From positions 1-41,678 of the forward strand of contig NZ_CALUYG010000025.1 in assembly GCF_944324935.1 (NCBI RefSeq): a stretch of 41,678 bases of DNA. The letters run 5' to 3'. This document shows, in pieces, positions 16,320-28,821 of this stretch; within the stretch, counting starts at the first letter, position 1, and every line of letters begins with the position of its first letter. Both the position numbers and the translations under genes were made by a program. The DNA is from an uncultured Desulfovibrio sp. (GTDB taxonomy: Bacteria; Desulfobacterota; Desulfovibrionia; Desulfovibrionales; Desulfovibrionaceae). The notes beneath the pieces were generated by a model. The model was not told the DNA's origin and did not search any database. It worked only from the letters and a program-made list of their open reading frames with translations.

Positions 16320-16739
16320 ATGCTGGATCTCAACATCACCCTGCTCTTCCAGTTGGCGAACTTTCTGATCGCCCTCTTCGTCCTGAACATCCTGCTCATT
16401 CGCCCCATCCGGCGCATCATCCGGCAGCGTAAGGACGTCATGGACGGCATGCGCGGCGAAGCCGAATCCTTTGAGGACGAGGCCGCCAGACGGCTGGACG
16501 GCTACGAGGCGGCCCTTGTGCAGGCGCGGCGCGATGCCGCCCACCTGTGCGACGAAGGCCGCAGCGCCGGGACGGCGGAACAGCAGGTCATTGTGGGCGA
16601 TGCCCAGAAAAAGGCCCAGGAGATCCTGGCCCAGACGCGCCGGGATCTGGAAGCCGAAGCGCAGCAGACCCTTGCCGCCCTGCGCGGTCAGGTGGCTACC
16701 CTCTCCGCCCTGACGGCGGAAAAGGTGCTGCGGGGCTAG
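16320..16739 (+). CDS. atpF': ATP synthase subunit b' (second b-type subunit)
   Basis: Peripheral-stalk subunit of the F1Fo ATP synthase, 139 residues. One N-terminal transmembrane helix (about 8-28, LLFQLANFLIALFVLNILLI) leads into RPIRRIIRQRK, the b/b' hallmark. A long charged, alanine-rich helix follows for dimerising with subunit b. The start at 16320 has GAGGAG 7-8 bases upstream. It is the first gene of the operon. Two different b-type genes in tandem are seen in Desulfovibrio, cyanobacteria and alphaproteobacteria; the former fits the rest of the window. Confidence 0.92.
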   Translation: MLDLNITLLFQLANFLIALFVLNILLIRPIRRIIRQRKDVMDGMRGEAESFEDEAARRLDGYEAALVQARRDAAHLCDEGRSAGTAEQQVIVGDAQKKAQEILAQTRRDLEAEAQQTLAALRGQVATLSALTAEKVLRG

Positions 16740-16775
16740 GCGTACACAACCGGCAACGGCAAGGGGGTACTCACC

Positions 16776-17363
16776 TTGAAAATGTGGAAACATGCAGGCC
16801 GCAGGGTCGCGCGGCAGACGCTGTTCGTCACGGCGCTCACCCTGCTCATGACCGCCGCGGCTCTGGCGGCGGAGGAACATGCCGCGCCCCGCTGGGGAGA
16901 TTTCGGCTGGCGCGTCCTCAACTTCGCTCTGTTTGCGGGCATCCTCTGGTATTTTGTGGGCGGTCTGGCCCGCAAATACTTCAGCGGTCGCCGCGCGGAC
17001 ATCCAGAAAGGTCTCGACGATCTGGAACAGCGACGCAGCGACGCCAGAAAACGCCTTGCCGACGTGGAAAAGCGCATCGCCCATCTGGAAGCCGAGCGCA
17101 AGGCCATCCTTGAGGAAAGCGCGGCCCAGGCCGAACGCCTGAAGGCCGGCATCCTGGAGGAAGCCCGCCGGCAGGCCGATCAGATCCTCGAGCAGGCCCG
17201 CCGCACGGCGGAAAACGAAGGCCGTACCATCCTGGCGGAAGTGCGTGCCGTCGTGGCCGACGAAATCGTGGACGCCGCCCAGAAGGCCCTCGTGGAAAAG
17301 CTGGACGCCCAGGGGCATGAAGCGCTCATCGCCAAATCGCTCAACAAGGTGGTGCTGCAATGA
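16776..17363 (+). CDS. atpF: ATP synthase subunit b
   Basis: Peripheral-stalk subunit, 195 residues. The N-terminus has an extra hydrophobic stretch (about 14-31, ending ALAAEEH) that looks like a signal peptide. It is followed by the usual membrane helix (WRVLNFALFAGILWYFVGGL, about 45-64) and a long coiled coil to the C-terminus. I place the start at TTG 16776, since AGGGGG lies 9 bases upstream; an ATG at 16782 would be 15 bases away. The stop overlaps atpH by 4 bp. Extended N-termini of this type are known in deltaproteobacterial b subunits. Confidence 0.9.
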   Translation: MKMWKHAGRRVARQTLFVTALTLLMTAAALAAEEHAAPRWGDFGWRVLNFALFAGILWYFVGGLARKYFSGRRADIQKGLDDLEQRRSDARKRLADVEKRIAHLEAERKAILEESAAQAERLKAGILEEARRQADQILEQARRTAENEGRTILAEVRAVVADEIVDAAQKALVEKLDAQGHEALIAKSLNKVVLQ

Positions 17364-17911
17364 CGGATGCCATGATCGCACGCCGGTACGCAGCGGCCCT
17401 CTTCGCGCTGGGACGCGAACAGGGCGAGGAGGCGCTCAGCCGCTACAGCGCCGACCTGCAGGCGCTGCGCGAACAGACCGAGGCGGTTCCCGCCCTCGCA
17501 TCGGTGCTGAAAAGCCCGATCATCGCCACGGCGGAAAAGAAGGCCGTTCTTTCCGCGGTGCTGAAAAAAATGAAGATCGACCAGACGGTCCGCAACTTCT
17601 GCCTGTTGCTGGCCGACAAGGAACGCCTGGCTTGTCTGGGCGATATTGTGCGCTGCTACGGCACGCTGCTGGACGAGGCCAGGGGAATCCTCCGCGGCAG
17701 GCTCACCACCGCCGTGGAACTTACCGAAGAAAAGCAAGCCGCTCTCAAGGCCGAGCTGGAACAGAAGGCCGGGACATCCATCGAACTGGGCTTTGACGTG
17801 GATCCCGACATTCTCGGCGGCATCGTCCTCAAGGTGGGCGACAAGGTGCTGGACGCCAGTCTGCGCGCTCAACTGGCTATCCTTCGGGAGACATTCAAGA
17901 GGGGTGAATAG
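17360..17911 (+). CDS. atpH: ATP synthase subunit delta
   Basis: Links the top of F1 to the b stalk; 183 residues, usual length. The N-terminal helical bundle opens IARRYAAALFALGREQG, the family signature, and the C-terminal part has the conserved ILGGIVLKVGDKVLDASLRAQL. The ATGA overlap with atpF and 3-bp gap to atpA place it firmly in the operon. Confidence 0.95.
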   Translation: MTDAMIARRYAAALFALGREQGEEALSRYSADLQALREQTEAVPALASVLKSPIIATAEKKAVLSAVLKKMKIDQTVRNFCLLLADKERLACLGDIVRCYGTLLDEARGILRGRLTTAVELTEEKQAALKAELEQKAGTSIELGFDVDPDILGGIVLKVGDKVLDASLRAQLAILRETFKRGE

Positions 17912-17914
17912 CAG

Positions 17915-19423
17915 ATGCAGATCAAAGCCGAAGAAATCAGCAAGATCATCGAAAGTCAGATCAAAAACTACGAGCAGCGCGTAGAAATGAGCGAGACCGG
18001 CACCGTGCTCTACGTCGGTGACGGCATCGCCCGCGTCTATGGCGTGCAGAACGCCATGTCCATGGAACTGCTGGAATTCCCCGGCGGCGTTATGGGCATG
18101 GTGCTCAACCTGGAAGAGGACAACGTGGGCGTGGCTCTTCTCGGCTCGGACGTGGGCATCAAGGAAGGCGACCCGGTCAAGCGCACCGGCAAGATCTTCT
18201 CCGTGCCCGTGGGGGACAAGGTCATGGGCCGCGTGCTCGACCCGCTGGGGCAGCCGCTGGACGGTCTCGGCCCCGTGGAAGCCGAGGAAGTGCGCCCCGT
18301 GGAGATCAAGGCCCCCGGCATCATTGCCCGCAAGAGCGTGCATGAGCCCATGCCCACCGGCCTGAAGGCCATCGACGCCATGACGCCCATCGGGCGCGGC
18401 CAGCGCGAACTCATCATCGGCGACCGCCAGACCGGCAAGACCGCCGTGTGCATCGATGCCATCCTCGCCCAGAAGGATACGGACATCCACTGCTTCTATG
18501 TGGCCATCGGACAGAAAAAGTCCTCCGTGGCCCTGGTGGCCGACACCCTGCGCCGTCACGGCGCCATGGAATACACCACCATCATCTCCGCCACGGCCGC
18601 CGATCCCGCGCCGTTGCAGTACATCGCCGCCTATACCGGCTGCACCATGGCCGAATACTACCGCGACAGCGGCAAGCACGCGCTCATCATCTACGACGAC
18701 CTCTCCAAGCAGGCCGTGGCCTATCGCCAGATGTCCCTCCTGCTCCGTCGTCCTCCGGGACGTGAAGCCTTCCCCGGCGACGTCTTCTACCTCCATTCCC
18801 GCCTGCTGGAACGGGCGGCCAAGGTGAACGACGAACTCGGCGCGGGCTCGCTGACCGCCCTGCCCATCATCGAAACCCAGGCGGGCGACGTGTCGGCCTA
18901 CATCCCGACCAACGTGATCTCCATCACGGACGGTCAGGTGTACCTGGAGCCCAACCTGTTCAACGCCGGCGTGCGTCCGGCCATCAACGTGGGCCTTTCC
19001 GTGTCCCGCGTGGGCGGCGCGGCCCAGATCAAGGCCATGAAACAGGTGGCCGGAACCATGCGTCTCGACCTTGCCCAGTACCGTGAACTGGCGGCCTTCG
19101 CCCAGTTTGGTTCGGATCTGGACAAGGCGACCAAGGCCAAGCTGGATCGCGGGGCCCGTCTGGTGGAGCTGCTCAAGCAGCCGCAGTACCAGCCCATGCC
19201 CGCCCATGAACAGGTCGCCTCCATCTATGCCGCCACGCGCGGGCATATGGACGATGTGCCCGTGGACCGCATCCGGGAGTTCGAAAGCAAGCTGCTGGCC
19301 TTCCTGCGCGACAGCAAACCCGCCGCCCTGGAAGCCATCAAGGAAAAGAAGGTCATTGACGAAGCCGTGGAAAAGAGCCTGACCGAAGCCATCGCCGCGT
19401 TCAAGCAGACGTGGCAGGCCTAG
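17915..19423 (+). CDS. atpA: ATP synthase subunit alpha
   Basis: Non-catalytic nucleotide-binding subunit of F1, 502 residues. An N-terminal beta barrel is followed by Walker A GDRQTGKT at 169-176, the [12 protein letters not shown] Walker B region and the arginine-finger segment [12 protein letters not shown] near 370. [20 protein letters not shown] is the typical alpha signature. The start at 17915 is preceded by GAGGGG. The sequence is complete with no unusual features. Confidence 0.98.
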   Translation: MQIKAEEISKIIESQIKNYEQRVEMSETGTVLYVGDGIARVYGVQNAMSMELLEFPGGVMGMVLNLEEDNVGVALLGSDVGIKEGDPVKRTGKIFSVPVGDKVMGRVLDPLGQPLDGLGPVEAEEVRPVEIKAPGIIARKSVHEPMPTGLKAIDAMTPIGRGQRELIIGDRQTGKTAVCIDAILAQKDTDIHCFYVAIGQKKSSVALVADTLRRHGAMEYTTIISATAADPAPLQYIAAYTGCTMAEYYRDSGKHALIIYDDLSKQAVAYRQMSLLLRRPPGREAFPGDVFYLHSRLLERAAKVNDELGAGSLTALPIIETQAGDVSAYIPTNVISITDGQVYLEPNLFNAGVRPAINVGLSVSRVGGAAQIKAMKQVAGTMRLDLAQYRELAAFAQFGSDLDKATKAKLDRGARLVELLKQPQYQPMPAHEQVASIYAATRGHMDDVPVDRIREFESKLLAFLRDSKPAALEAIKEKKVIDEAVEKSLTEAIAAFKQTWQA

Positions 19424-19438
19424 CGCCGGGAGGGAACC

Positions 19439-21755
<2,317 letters not shown>

Positions 21756-21774
21756 GGCATAGCGGAGGTTACGC

Positions 21775-22173
21775 ATGAGCACGCTGCAACTGGAGATCGT
21801 CACCCCGGACAGAACCGTGGTCAGCACCGAGACGGACATGGCCGTCTGTCCCGGCGTCATGGGTGAATTCGGCGTGCTGCCGCATCACGTCTCCCTGCTT
21901 TCAGCCCTGAAGATCGGCCCGCTTCGCTACAGCGACAACGGCAGGGATCAGTACGTCTTCATTTCCGGCGGCTTTGCCGACGTGAACGCAAACGTGCTGA
22001 CCGTGCTGGCCGAATCGGCGGAACGTGCCGAGGACATTGACGTGGCGCGTGCCGAAGCCGCCAAACGCCGCGCCGAGGAACGCCTGAGCCAGCGCGCGGA
22101 GGATCTGGACGTCAAGCGGGCGGAAGCCGCCCTGCAACGTGCCGTGACCCGACTGGAACTGGCTCGCCGCTAA
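21775..22173 (+). CDS. atpC: ATP synthase subunit epsilon
   Basis: Rotor subunit that couples gamma to the c-ring and can inhibit hydrolysis; 132 residues. The N-terminal beta sandwich ([27 protein letters not shown]) is followed by two C-terminal helices rich in Ala, Glu and Arg. Last gene of the operon; the terminator begins 24 bp after the stop. The Fo genes for subunits a and c are not in the window. Confidence 0.95.
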   Translation: MSTLQLEIVTPDRTVVSTETDMAVCPGVMGEFGVLPHHVSLLSALKIGPLRYSDNGRDQYVFISGGFADVNANVLTVLAESAERAEDIDVARAEAAKRRAEERLSQRAEDLDVKRAEAALQRAVTRLELARR

Positions 22174-22196
22174 ACCCTTCGGCGACACGAACGCAA

Positions 22197-22230
22197 CAGG
22201 GCCGGAAGATCGATCTTCCGGCCCTGTTTT
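22197..22230 (+). terminator. Strong intrinsic terminator of the ATP synthase operon
   Basis: A 14-bp perfect stem (CAGGGCCGGAAGAT against its complement at 22213-22226) with a 2-base loop, followed by TTTT ATT. Confidence 0.93.
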
Positions 22231-22320
22231 ATTCTGGAGGTTCGGGGCCATTGGCGGTATTTGCCTTACTGCTCGTCTGGGCGGAAGGGGCATCTGTACA
22301 GCTGATTTGCTGCATCCTGG

Positions 22321-22514
22321 GGTCGTCTCGTCCCCCGTATCTTCCTTTGGCAAAAGCGCGCTGGGGATGGGATGGGGGGCTTGGGGGGCAGGGGAGCGAC
22401 CGAATGGCGACCGCAGGCCGTGCCGTCAGGCGACGCAGGAGCCTTACGGGCATTGACAGCAGAGCGAGGAGTTCCCCTGCCCCCCAAATAAACAGAGAAT
22501 AGTGTTTACGCCCC
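22321..22514. repeat. Family A composite repeat
   Basis: It fills most of the 400-bp gap between atpC and the duplicated protein gene, which converge. It begins with the block shared, inverted, with 9728-9790. It holds the palindromic core at 22422-22451 (one base lost from the left arm) and ends with the inverted end sequence AATAGTGTTTACGCCCC. No gene is visible in the gap. Confidence 0.85.
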
Positions 22515-22575
22515 AATCCACGGGCAAGAGCTTGCCAGCTTCCCCCGCTGCGGGGCACGGCTTACCGGCCCGTCC

Positions 22576-23775
22576 TCACTCCGTTACGATAATGGGGCCG
22601 GACCAGGGACGCTCTTTCCGTTCCAGAAAGTTCGGCCGAAATTCCGAATAGTCCACGCCCGGCAAAGGATCCGTCCTCACCTCGATGGAGCGGACGCTGG
22701 CGCACCACTTCCCCATGTGCTCGAAGCCGTCATCTTCGGACGCGAGGTCCAGCGCGGCATCTCCCACATTGCCGATGGTCAGCAAGAGCGGCAAGGGCGC
22801 GATGCAGGTCTCGTCCTCCTGCGGCACGGGGCAATGCTTCAGATCGACATACTCCCTGAGGGCATGGTTATAGAGGTAGCGTATGCCGTGATCCTGCATA
22901 TCCACTGACGCGCTGACTCGTTTGAAATGTTTTTCGGCGTAGAGAAAGAGCCCCTTTTCCTCGCTTTTGGCCAGTTCGGCGCAAAGTTCGTCGTTTCCGG
23001 GGAATTCCCAGCCTTTCAGCGCGTCGTTGGCGACGACATACACGCGGTCGCCCTTCCAGTCTCCGGCAAGGAGGTTGTGCAGGATGTGCACCATTTCGCA
23101 CCGGCAGCAGGCCCAGGCCAACAACTGGAGATCATAGGCGCCGAACAGCATGCGCTTGTCCACATTGACGACATAATAATGGCGTCCCGGCGGCATCTCC
23201 GTGAACCCGGGCCGGAATTCCGCGTAATCGACGTCTTTGAGCGGCGTTCTGCTCACCTCGACGGATTGGACGGTATCGCACCACGTCCCCACATAGTCGC
23301 TGCACTCTTCCGGCAAAAAATCAAAATTGCCGCCGGCCGGGGCGTCATGCCCCATGGCGATGAGCAGCGGCAGCGGCGCGATCCAGTCCGTATATCGCGG
23401 GCAGTGTTCCAGATCGATGAACACCTTGAGCGCGTGATTGTAGATATAGCGGATGTCGTGATCCTCGATATCCGTATCCTCCGGCCCCAGAGGCGTGTAG
23501 TGCTCGCTCGCATACGCGTACAGACTTTTGGCGCCGGTCCCCCGCAGGGCCTCGGACAACGCCGCCTTGTAGCGGGAGTCATAACTTGCCAGCGCATAGT
23601 CCGAGACGGCGTAGACCCTGTCGCCCTTCCAGCGGTCTTCCAGCAGATTGTGCAGCGCCAGAACCATGCGATTCCCCTGATAGCACCATTCCGCCATTTT
23701 CGCGCCGTGATCAAAGTCATGCGGCGAAAGCAGCTCCTTCTTGTCCACATTGACGATCAGGTAATAGACGCCCAT
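22576..23775 (-). CDS. Internally duplicated protein of unknown function
   Basis: 399 residues built from two homologous halves, about 4-192 and 200-383. Each half repeats the same landmarks in order: a start strand YYLIVNVDKK or YYVVNVDKR; LHNLL followed by WKGDRVY (49-55 and 240-246); YAxxHF/Y; DHxIRYxYNHAL (106-116 and 296-306); DLxHCP; IAPLPLLL; GxWC; and SVEV or SIEV ending DYxEFRP. There is no signal peptide or membrane helix. I know single-unit proteins of this general look only as uncharacterised bacterial proteins, and I do not assign a function. The start at 23775 has GGAGGA 4-5 bases upstream. A family B repeat sits directly ahead of the gene. Stand-alone gene. Confidence 0.85.
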   Translation of the reverse strand: MGVYYLIVNVDKKELLSPHDFDHGAKMAEWCYQGNRMVLALHNLLEDRWKGDRVYAVSDYALASYDSRYKAALSEALRGTGAKSLYAYASEHYTPLGPEDTDIEDHDIRYIYNHALKVFIDLEHCPRYTDWIAPLPLLIAMGHDAPAGGNFDFLPEECSDYVGTWCDTVQSVEVSRTPLKDVDYAEFRPGFTEMPPGRHYYVVNVDKRMLFGAYDLQLLAWACCRCEMVHILHNLLAGDWKGDRVYVVANDALKGWEFPGNDELCAELAKSEEKGLFLYAEKHFKRVSASVDMQDHGIRYLYNHALREYVDLKHCPVPQEDETCIAPLPLLLTIGNVGDAALDLASEDDGFEHMGKWCASVRSIEVRTDPLPGVDYSEFRPNFLERKERPWSGPIIVTE

Positions 23776-23805
23776 AGATTCCTCCTGCCATGTCTCGTCT
23801 TTGAG

Positions 23806-23935
23806 CATGTTCCGTTTGAAACACAAAGCATGTCAAACCATACAGCCTGACATTTCGCGGAAAAACGCGGTTTTTCCGCTCACCTTCGGCCGGGCGGCGC
23901 TGTGCTGCCGCCTCGCATCCGCCTTTTTCAAAGGC
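23806..23935 (+). repeat. Family B hairpin repeat, copy 3
   Basis: Homologous over about 120 bp to 14181-14305. Palindrome 2 (23857-23879) is kept perfectly. Palindrome 1 (23814-23838) has lost several pairs. It lies just upstream of the minus-strand duplicated-protein gene. Confidence 0.83.
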
Positions 23936-24064
23936 AAAGAACTCTTTCCGCCGGCCCATCCCGCATTGCAGAGAGAATCTCCCCCCACGCGACCGCCGCA
24001 CGGCCGGCCCCTGCCTGTAGCGTCGACTTATCCGGCAGGAAACAAAGGACGTCCGGCGGCGGAT

Positions 24065-24087
24065 AAAAAAATGCCCCGTAAGGGGCA
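24065..24087 (-). terminator. Intrinsic terminator of lepA
   Basis: Read on the minus strand: stem TGCCCC against GGGGCA, 4-base loop, then seven T residues. It starts 17 bp past the lepA stop. Confidence 0.85.
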
Positions 24088-24103
24088 AAGGAAAAACGGA
24101 GAC

Positions 24104-25909
<1,806 letters not shown>

Positions 25910-26135
25910 GGTCGTCGAACTCGCTGGAGGTTAAAGACATGACTGGGAGAAGACCCGATGTCGCAAAGTCTTTTTTTATATCCCGAACAGCGGCAAAAGT
26001 CCACATTGCCGGGCCGGCGGCAGGCAGGGCGCGGAACAGTCTGCCGCCGGCGCGCATCCGCTGTTGACAGTTCGCCGTATTGCTGCTCTGGTAAATAAAT
26101 CATTACCTTTCGCACGAAGCAGACAGGAACCCAAC

Positions 26136-27059
26136 ATGAGCATCCCCAAATACAATGAGCTGTACAGGCCGCTCCTGGAATGCATCAGGGACGGACGACC
26201 TCGCACGACGGCGGAACTTGAAGAAGGACTGGCCAAACGATTTTCCCTGACCGACGCGGAACGGCAGGAGCGCCTTGCAGGTGGCACATTGACGTTTTGC
26301 GGCAGAATCGGCTGGGCGCGCACCTATCTCAAGAAGGCGGGGCTTGTAACTTCACCCAAACGCGGGACCGTGCAGATCACGCCGGAGGGCAAGGCCGCCG
26401 TGGATGACGACGGGCTGCATATCGACAACGCCTATCTTGCCACCTTCCCCTCCTTTGCGGAATTCCAGAAAGGCGGACAAGCCGCCACCAGCGCGGGAAC
26501 CGCCCCCACCGCCGCAACGGATGATGAGGACAGCCCACAGGACAGCCTCGACAGAGCCTATGCCCGCATACGGCAAACCCTTGTGGAAGACGTCCTGGCG
26601 GAGATCATGCGGCAACCGCCCGTGTTCTTCGAGCAACTCGTGGTGCGCCTGCTCCAGGTCATGGGGTACGGAGGTTCTCTGGAAAATGCGGGGATCGTCA
26701 CCCGCGCATCGGGCGATGAGGGTATTGACGGCATCGTCAAACAGGACAAGCTCGGCTTTGATCAAATCTCTATCCAGGCCAAGCGCTGGGATACCTCGGC
26801 CAGTGTCGGCCGACCGGACATCCAGAAATTCGTGGGCGCCCTTGCCGGGCAGGGAGCCACACGCGGCCTCTTTGTGACCACCGCCAGATTTTCCGAAGAG
26901 GCGTACGCCTATGCCCGCAAGCAGCACACCACAAAAATCGTGCTTGTGGACGGACAGACGCTGGCAGGACTTATGATCGATCACAATCTGGGGGTGACGC
27001 CCATAGCCCGTTACGAAATCAAGCGTATCGATTCGGATTTCTTTGCCGATACGGAATGA
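26136..27059 (+). CDS. mrr: Mrr-type restriction endonuclease
   Basis: Type IV (modification-dependent) DNA endonuclease of 307 residues. An N-terminal winged-helix Mrr_N domain covers about 5-90 and a linker rich in Ala, Thr and Pro covers 110-135. The C-terminal catalytic domain has the PD-(D/E)xK site as GDEGIDGI (Asp198) and ISIQAKRW (Gln214, Lys216). Mrr enzymes cut methylated foreign DNA. There is no partner methylase gene nearby, as expected for type IV. The start at 26136 has AGGAA 6 bases upstream. The neighbouring 226 and 580 bp are sparse and AT-richer in places, so the gene may be a transferred defence locus; this is inference. Confidence 0.93.
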   Translation: MSIPKYNELYRPLLECIRDGRPRTTAELEEGLAKRFSLTDAERQERLAGGTLTFCGRIGWARTYLKKAGLVTSPKRGTVQITPEGKAAVDDDGLHIDNAYLATFPSFAEFQKGGQAATSAGTAPTAATDDEDSPQDSLDRAYARIRQTLVEDVLAEIMRQPPVFFEQLVVRLLQVMGYGGSLENAGIVTRASGDEGIDGIVKQDKLGFDQISIQAKRWDTSASVGRPDIQKFVGALAGQGATRGLFVTTARFSEEAYAYARKQHTTKIVLVDGQTLAGLMIDHNLGVTPIARYEIKRIDSDFFADTE

Positions 27060-27640
27060 AATGCGGCGTCGCCGTAAGCCCTATAAAAAAATCTGACATG
27101 CCGATAAGATAGATACATGTTGTATGCAGGAGGATACGCACGGCGGGGATCACCTCGCCAGACATGACCGATCTGAGAACAGATGCGGGCCGGGCAGCGG
27201 ATGCGGAGAGCGCCTCCCCCCCCGCCGGCCGGTCGCACGGGCAATGGCCGTCAGCCCCGGCCCGGAGAGCTCGCGACAGAGCGGACGACCGGACAGAGCA
27301 CGAACCGTGTGGCGGAACTGTCGGACGCCGCCGTGGACGGCCTCCCTGATCAGGCCATGCGTACGGAAGTGCCCTCTCTGCTCCACCTGACCGGCTGACG
27401 CATTTCTGCGCCGCCTTCCCGGCCGCGGGCACGCCCCCTTCCTCCTGCGGAAACGGGAAAACGGGTGCTGTACGCCCGGCTCATGCCCCGTCTCCGCCCT
27501 GTCCAGACAGACTCCGCCTGCACAAACAGGGGGAACGCCCCTGACGAGACATCCCCCCTGCCGTTTGAATCGCTTGCGTCTCCCGTCTTTCCGGGAACGC
27601 ATCTTCTCGACGCACCGCGTCTGGGGGCGTCGCTATGGCC
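27060..27640. other. Gene-poor stretch between mrr and icd
   Basis: About 580 bp with no convincing gene. Several overlapping open frames of 60-150 codons exist on both strands. They lack domain likeness, are rich in Arg, Gly and Pro as expected from chance frames in GC-rich DNA, and mostly lack ribosome-binding sites. An AGGAGG at about 27128 has no good frame behind it. No copy of repeat family A or B is seen here. It could hold a decayed gene. Confidence 0.6.
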
Positions 27641-28780
27641 CTACAGGGCCGCGCCGATGATCTCCCCGAACTCGCGGCAGCCCACCTCGCGGGAGCCGCT
27701 GACCTGATCGGCAAGGTCCACGGTGACGGCGCGTCCGGCAATGGCCTTGCTCATGGCCGAACGGATGCGCTCCGCCGCCGCCGCATAGCCCATATGCTCC
27801 AGCATGAGCGCCCCGCAGAGGATGACGCTGCCGGGATTGGCCTTGTCCTGCCCGGCGATGGTGGGCGCCGTGCCGTGCGTGGCCTCGAAGAAGGCCAGGG
27901 AGTCGGACATGTTCACGCCCGGCGCAAGACCGAGCCCCCCCACCTGCGCGGCCAGCGCGTCGGAGAGATAATCCCCGTTGAGGTTGGGCGTGGCGATGAC
28001 GTGATACTGTTCGGGATGGAGGAGCGCCTCCTGGAACATGGCGTCGGCGATGCGGTCCTTGACCACCAGCCGGCCGGGCACGGCTTCCTTTTCCGTGCAG
28101 GTCCGTTCGCCGAATTCGCGCGTCGCCACATCATAGCCCCACTGGCGGAAGCCGCCCTCGGTGAACTTCATAATGTTGCCCTTGTGCACCAGCGTCAGGG
28201 AGGGCTGGCCGGTATCCAGCGCGTAGCGCAGGGCGCGCCGCACGAGGCGCTCCGAACCAAAGGCGCTCATGGGCTTGATGCCCACCGCGGCGTCCTCGCG
28301 GATCTTGCCCACGCCGAACTCGTCACGCAGAAAGGCGATGAGCTTTTTCGCTTCCGGGGTCTCGGCGGCGTATTCGATGCCGGCGTACACATCTTCCGTA
28401 TTTTCCCGGAAGATGGTCATATTGACCTTTTCAGGATGCTTGACCGGCGTTTCCAGCCCGCTGAAATGCCGGATGGGCCGGATGCAGGCGTACAGGTCCA
28501 GCGTCTGCCGCAGGGTGACGTTGAGGCTGCGGCGGCCCGTGCCCACGGGCGTGCCCAGCGGGCCCTTGATGGCCACGGCGGCCCCGCGCAGGGCCTCCAG
28601 CGTGGCCTCGGGCAGGGGGCTGCCCGTTTCGGCCTCGGCCTTTTCCCCGGCCAGCAGCTCCACCCAGTCGATCCTGTCCTCGGACTCGCGGGCCAGCGCC
28701 GCGTCGATGACGGGCCGGGCCGCCTGCCAGATCTCCTTGCCGATGCCGTCGCCTTCTATCCAGTAAACCGTTTTTTTCAT
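27641..28780 (-). CDS. icd: Isocitrate dehydrogenase, probably NAD+-dependent
   Basis: Oxidative decarboxylation of isocitrate to 2-oxoglutarate in the cytoplasm; 379 residues, shorter than the 416 of E. coli. The isocitrate site is complete: GRRSLNVTLRQ carries the Ser and two Arg, and IFRENTEDVYAGIEY and the LVHKGNIMKFTEG segment with its Lys are kept. At the cofactor site HGTAPTIAGQDKANP replaces E. coli Lys344-Tyr345 with Thr-Ile, and AVTVDLADQV replaces Tyr391 and Arg395 with Val and Asp. These four residues bind the NADP 2'-phosphate, so NAD+ use is likely. The ATG at 28780 has GGAG 9 bases upstream; a GTG 15 bases earlier has no site. It follows the citrate-synthase-like gene by 41 bp. 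Confidence 0.92.
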   Translation of the reverse strand: MKKTVYWIEGDGIGKEIWQAARPVIDAALARESEDRIDWVELLAGEKAEAETGSPLPEATLEALRGAAVAIKGPLGTPVGTGRRSLNVTLRQTLDLYACIRPIRHFSGLETPVKHPEKVNMTIFRENTEDVYAGIEYAAETPEAKKLIAFLRDEFGVGKIREDAAVGIKPMSAFGSERLVRRALRYALDTGQPSLTLVHKGNIMKFTEGGFRQWGYDVATREFGERTCTEKEAVPGRLVVKDRIADAMFQEALLHPEQYHVIATPNLNGDYLSDALAAQVGGLGLAPGVNMSDSLAFFEATHGTAPTIAGQDKANPGSVILCGALMLEHMGYAAAAERIRSAMSKAIAGRAVTVDLADQVSGSREVGCREFGEIIGAAL

Positions 28781-28821
28781 CTGTCTTTTCTCCACTTGTT
28801 CGCAACCACCGCCCGGCGGGC

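Noticed and set aside
26064-26097. TTGACA upstream of mrr as a promoter
   Set aside because: The nearest acceptable -10 hexamer is about 22 bp away, outside the usual 16-18 bp spacing.
27019-27602. Several overlapping small open frames between mrr and icd
   Set aside because: No ribosome-binding site in a suitable place and no domain likeness; the frames conflict with each other. I left the region as gene-poor.
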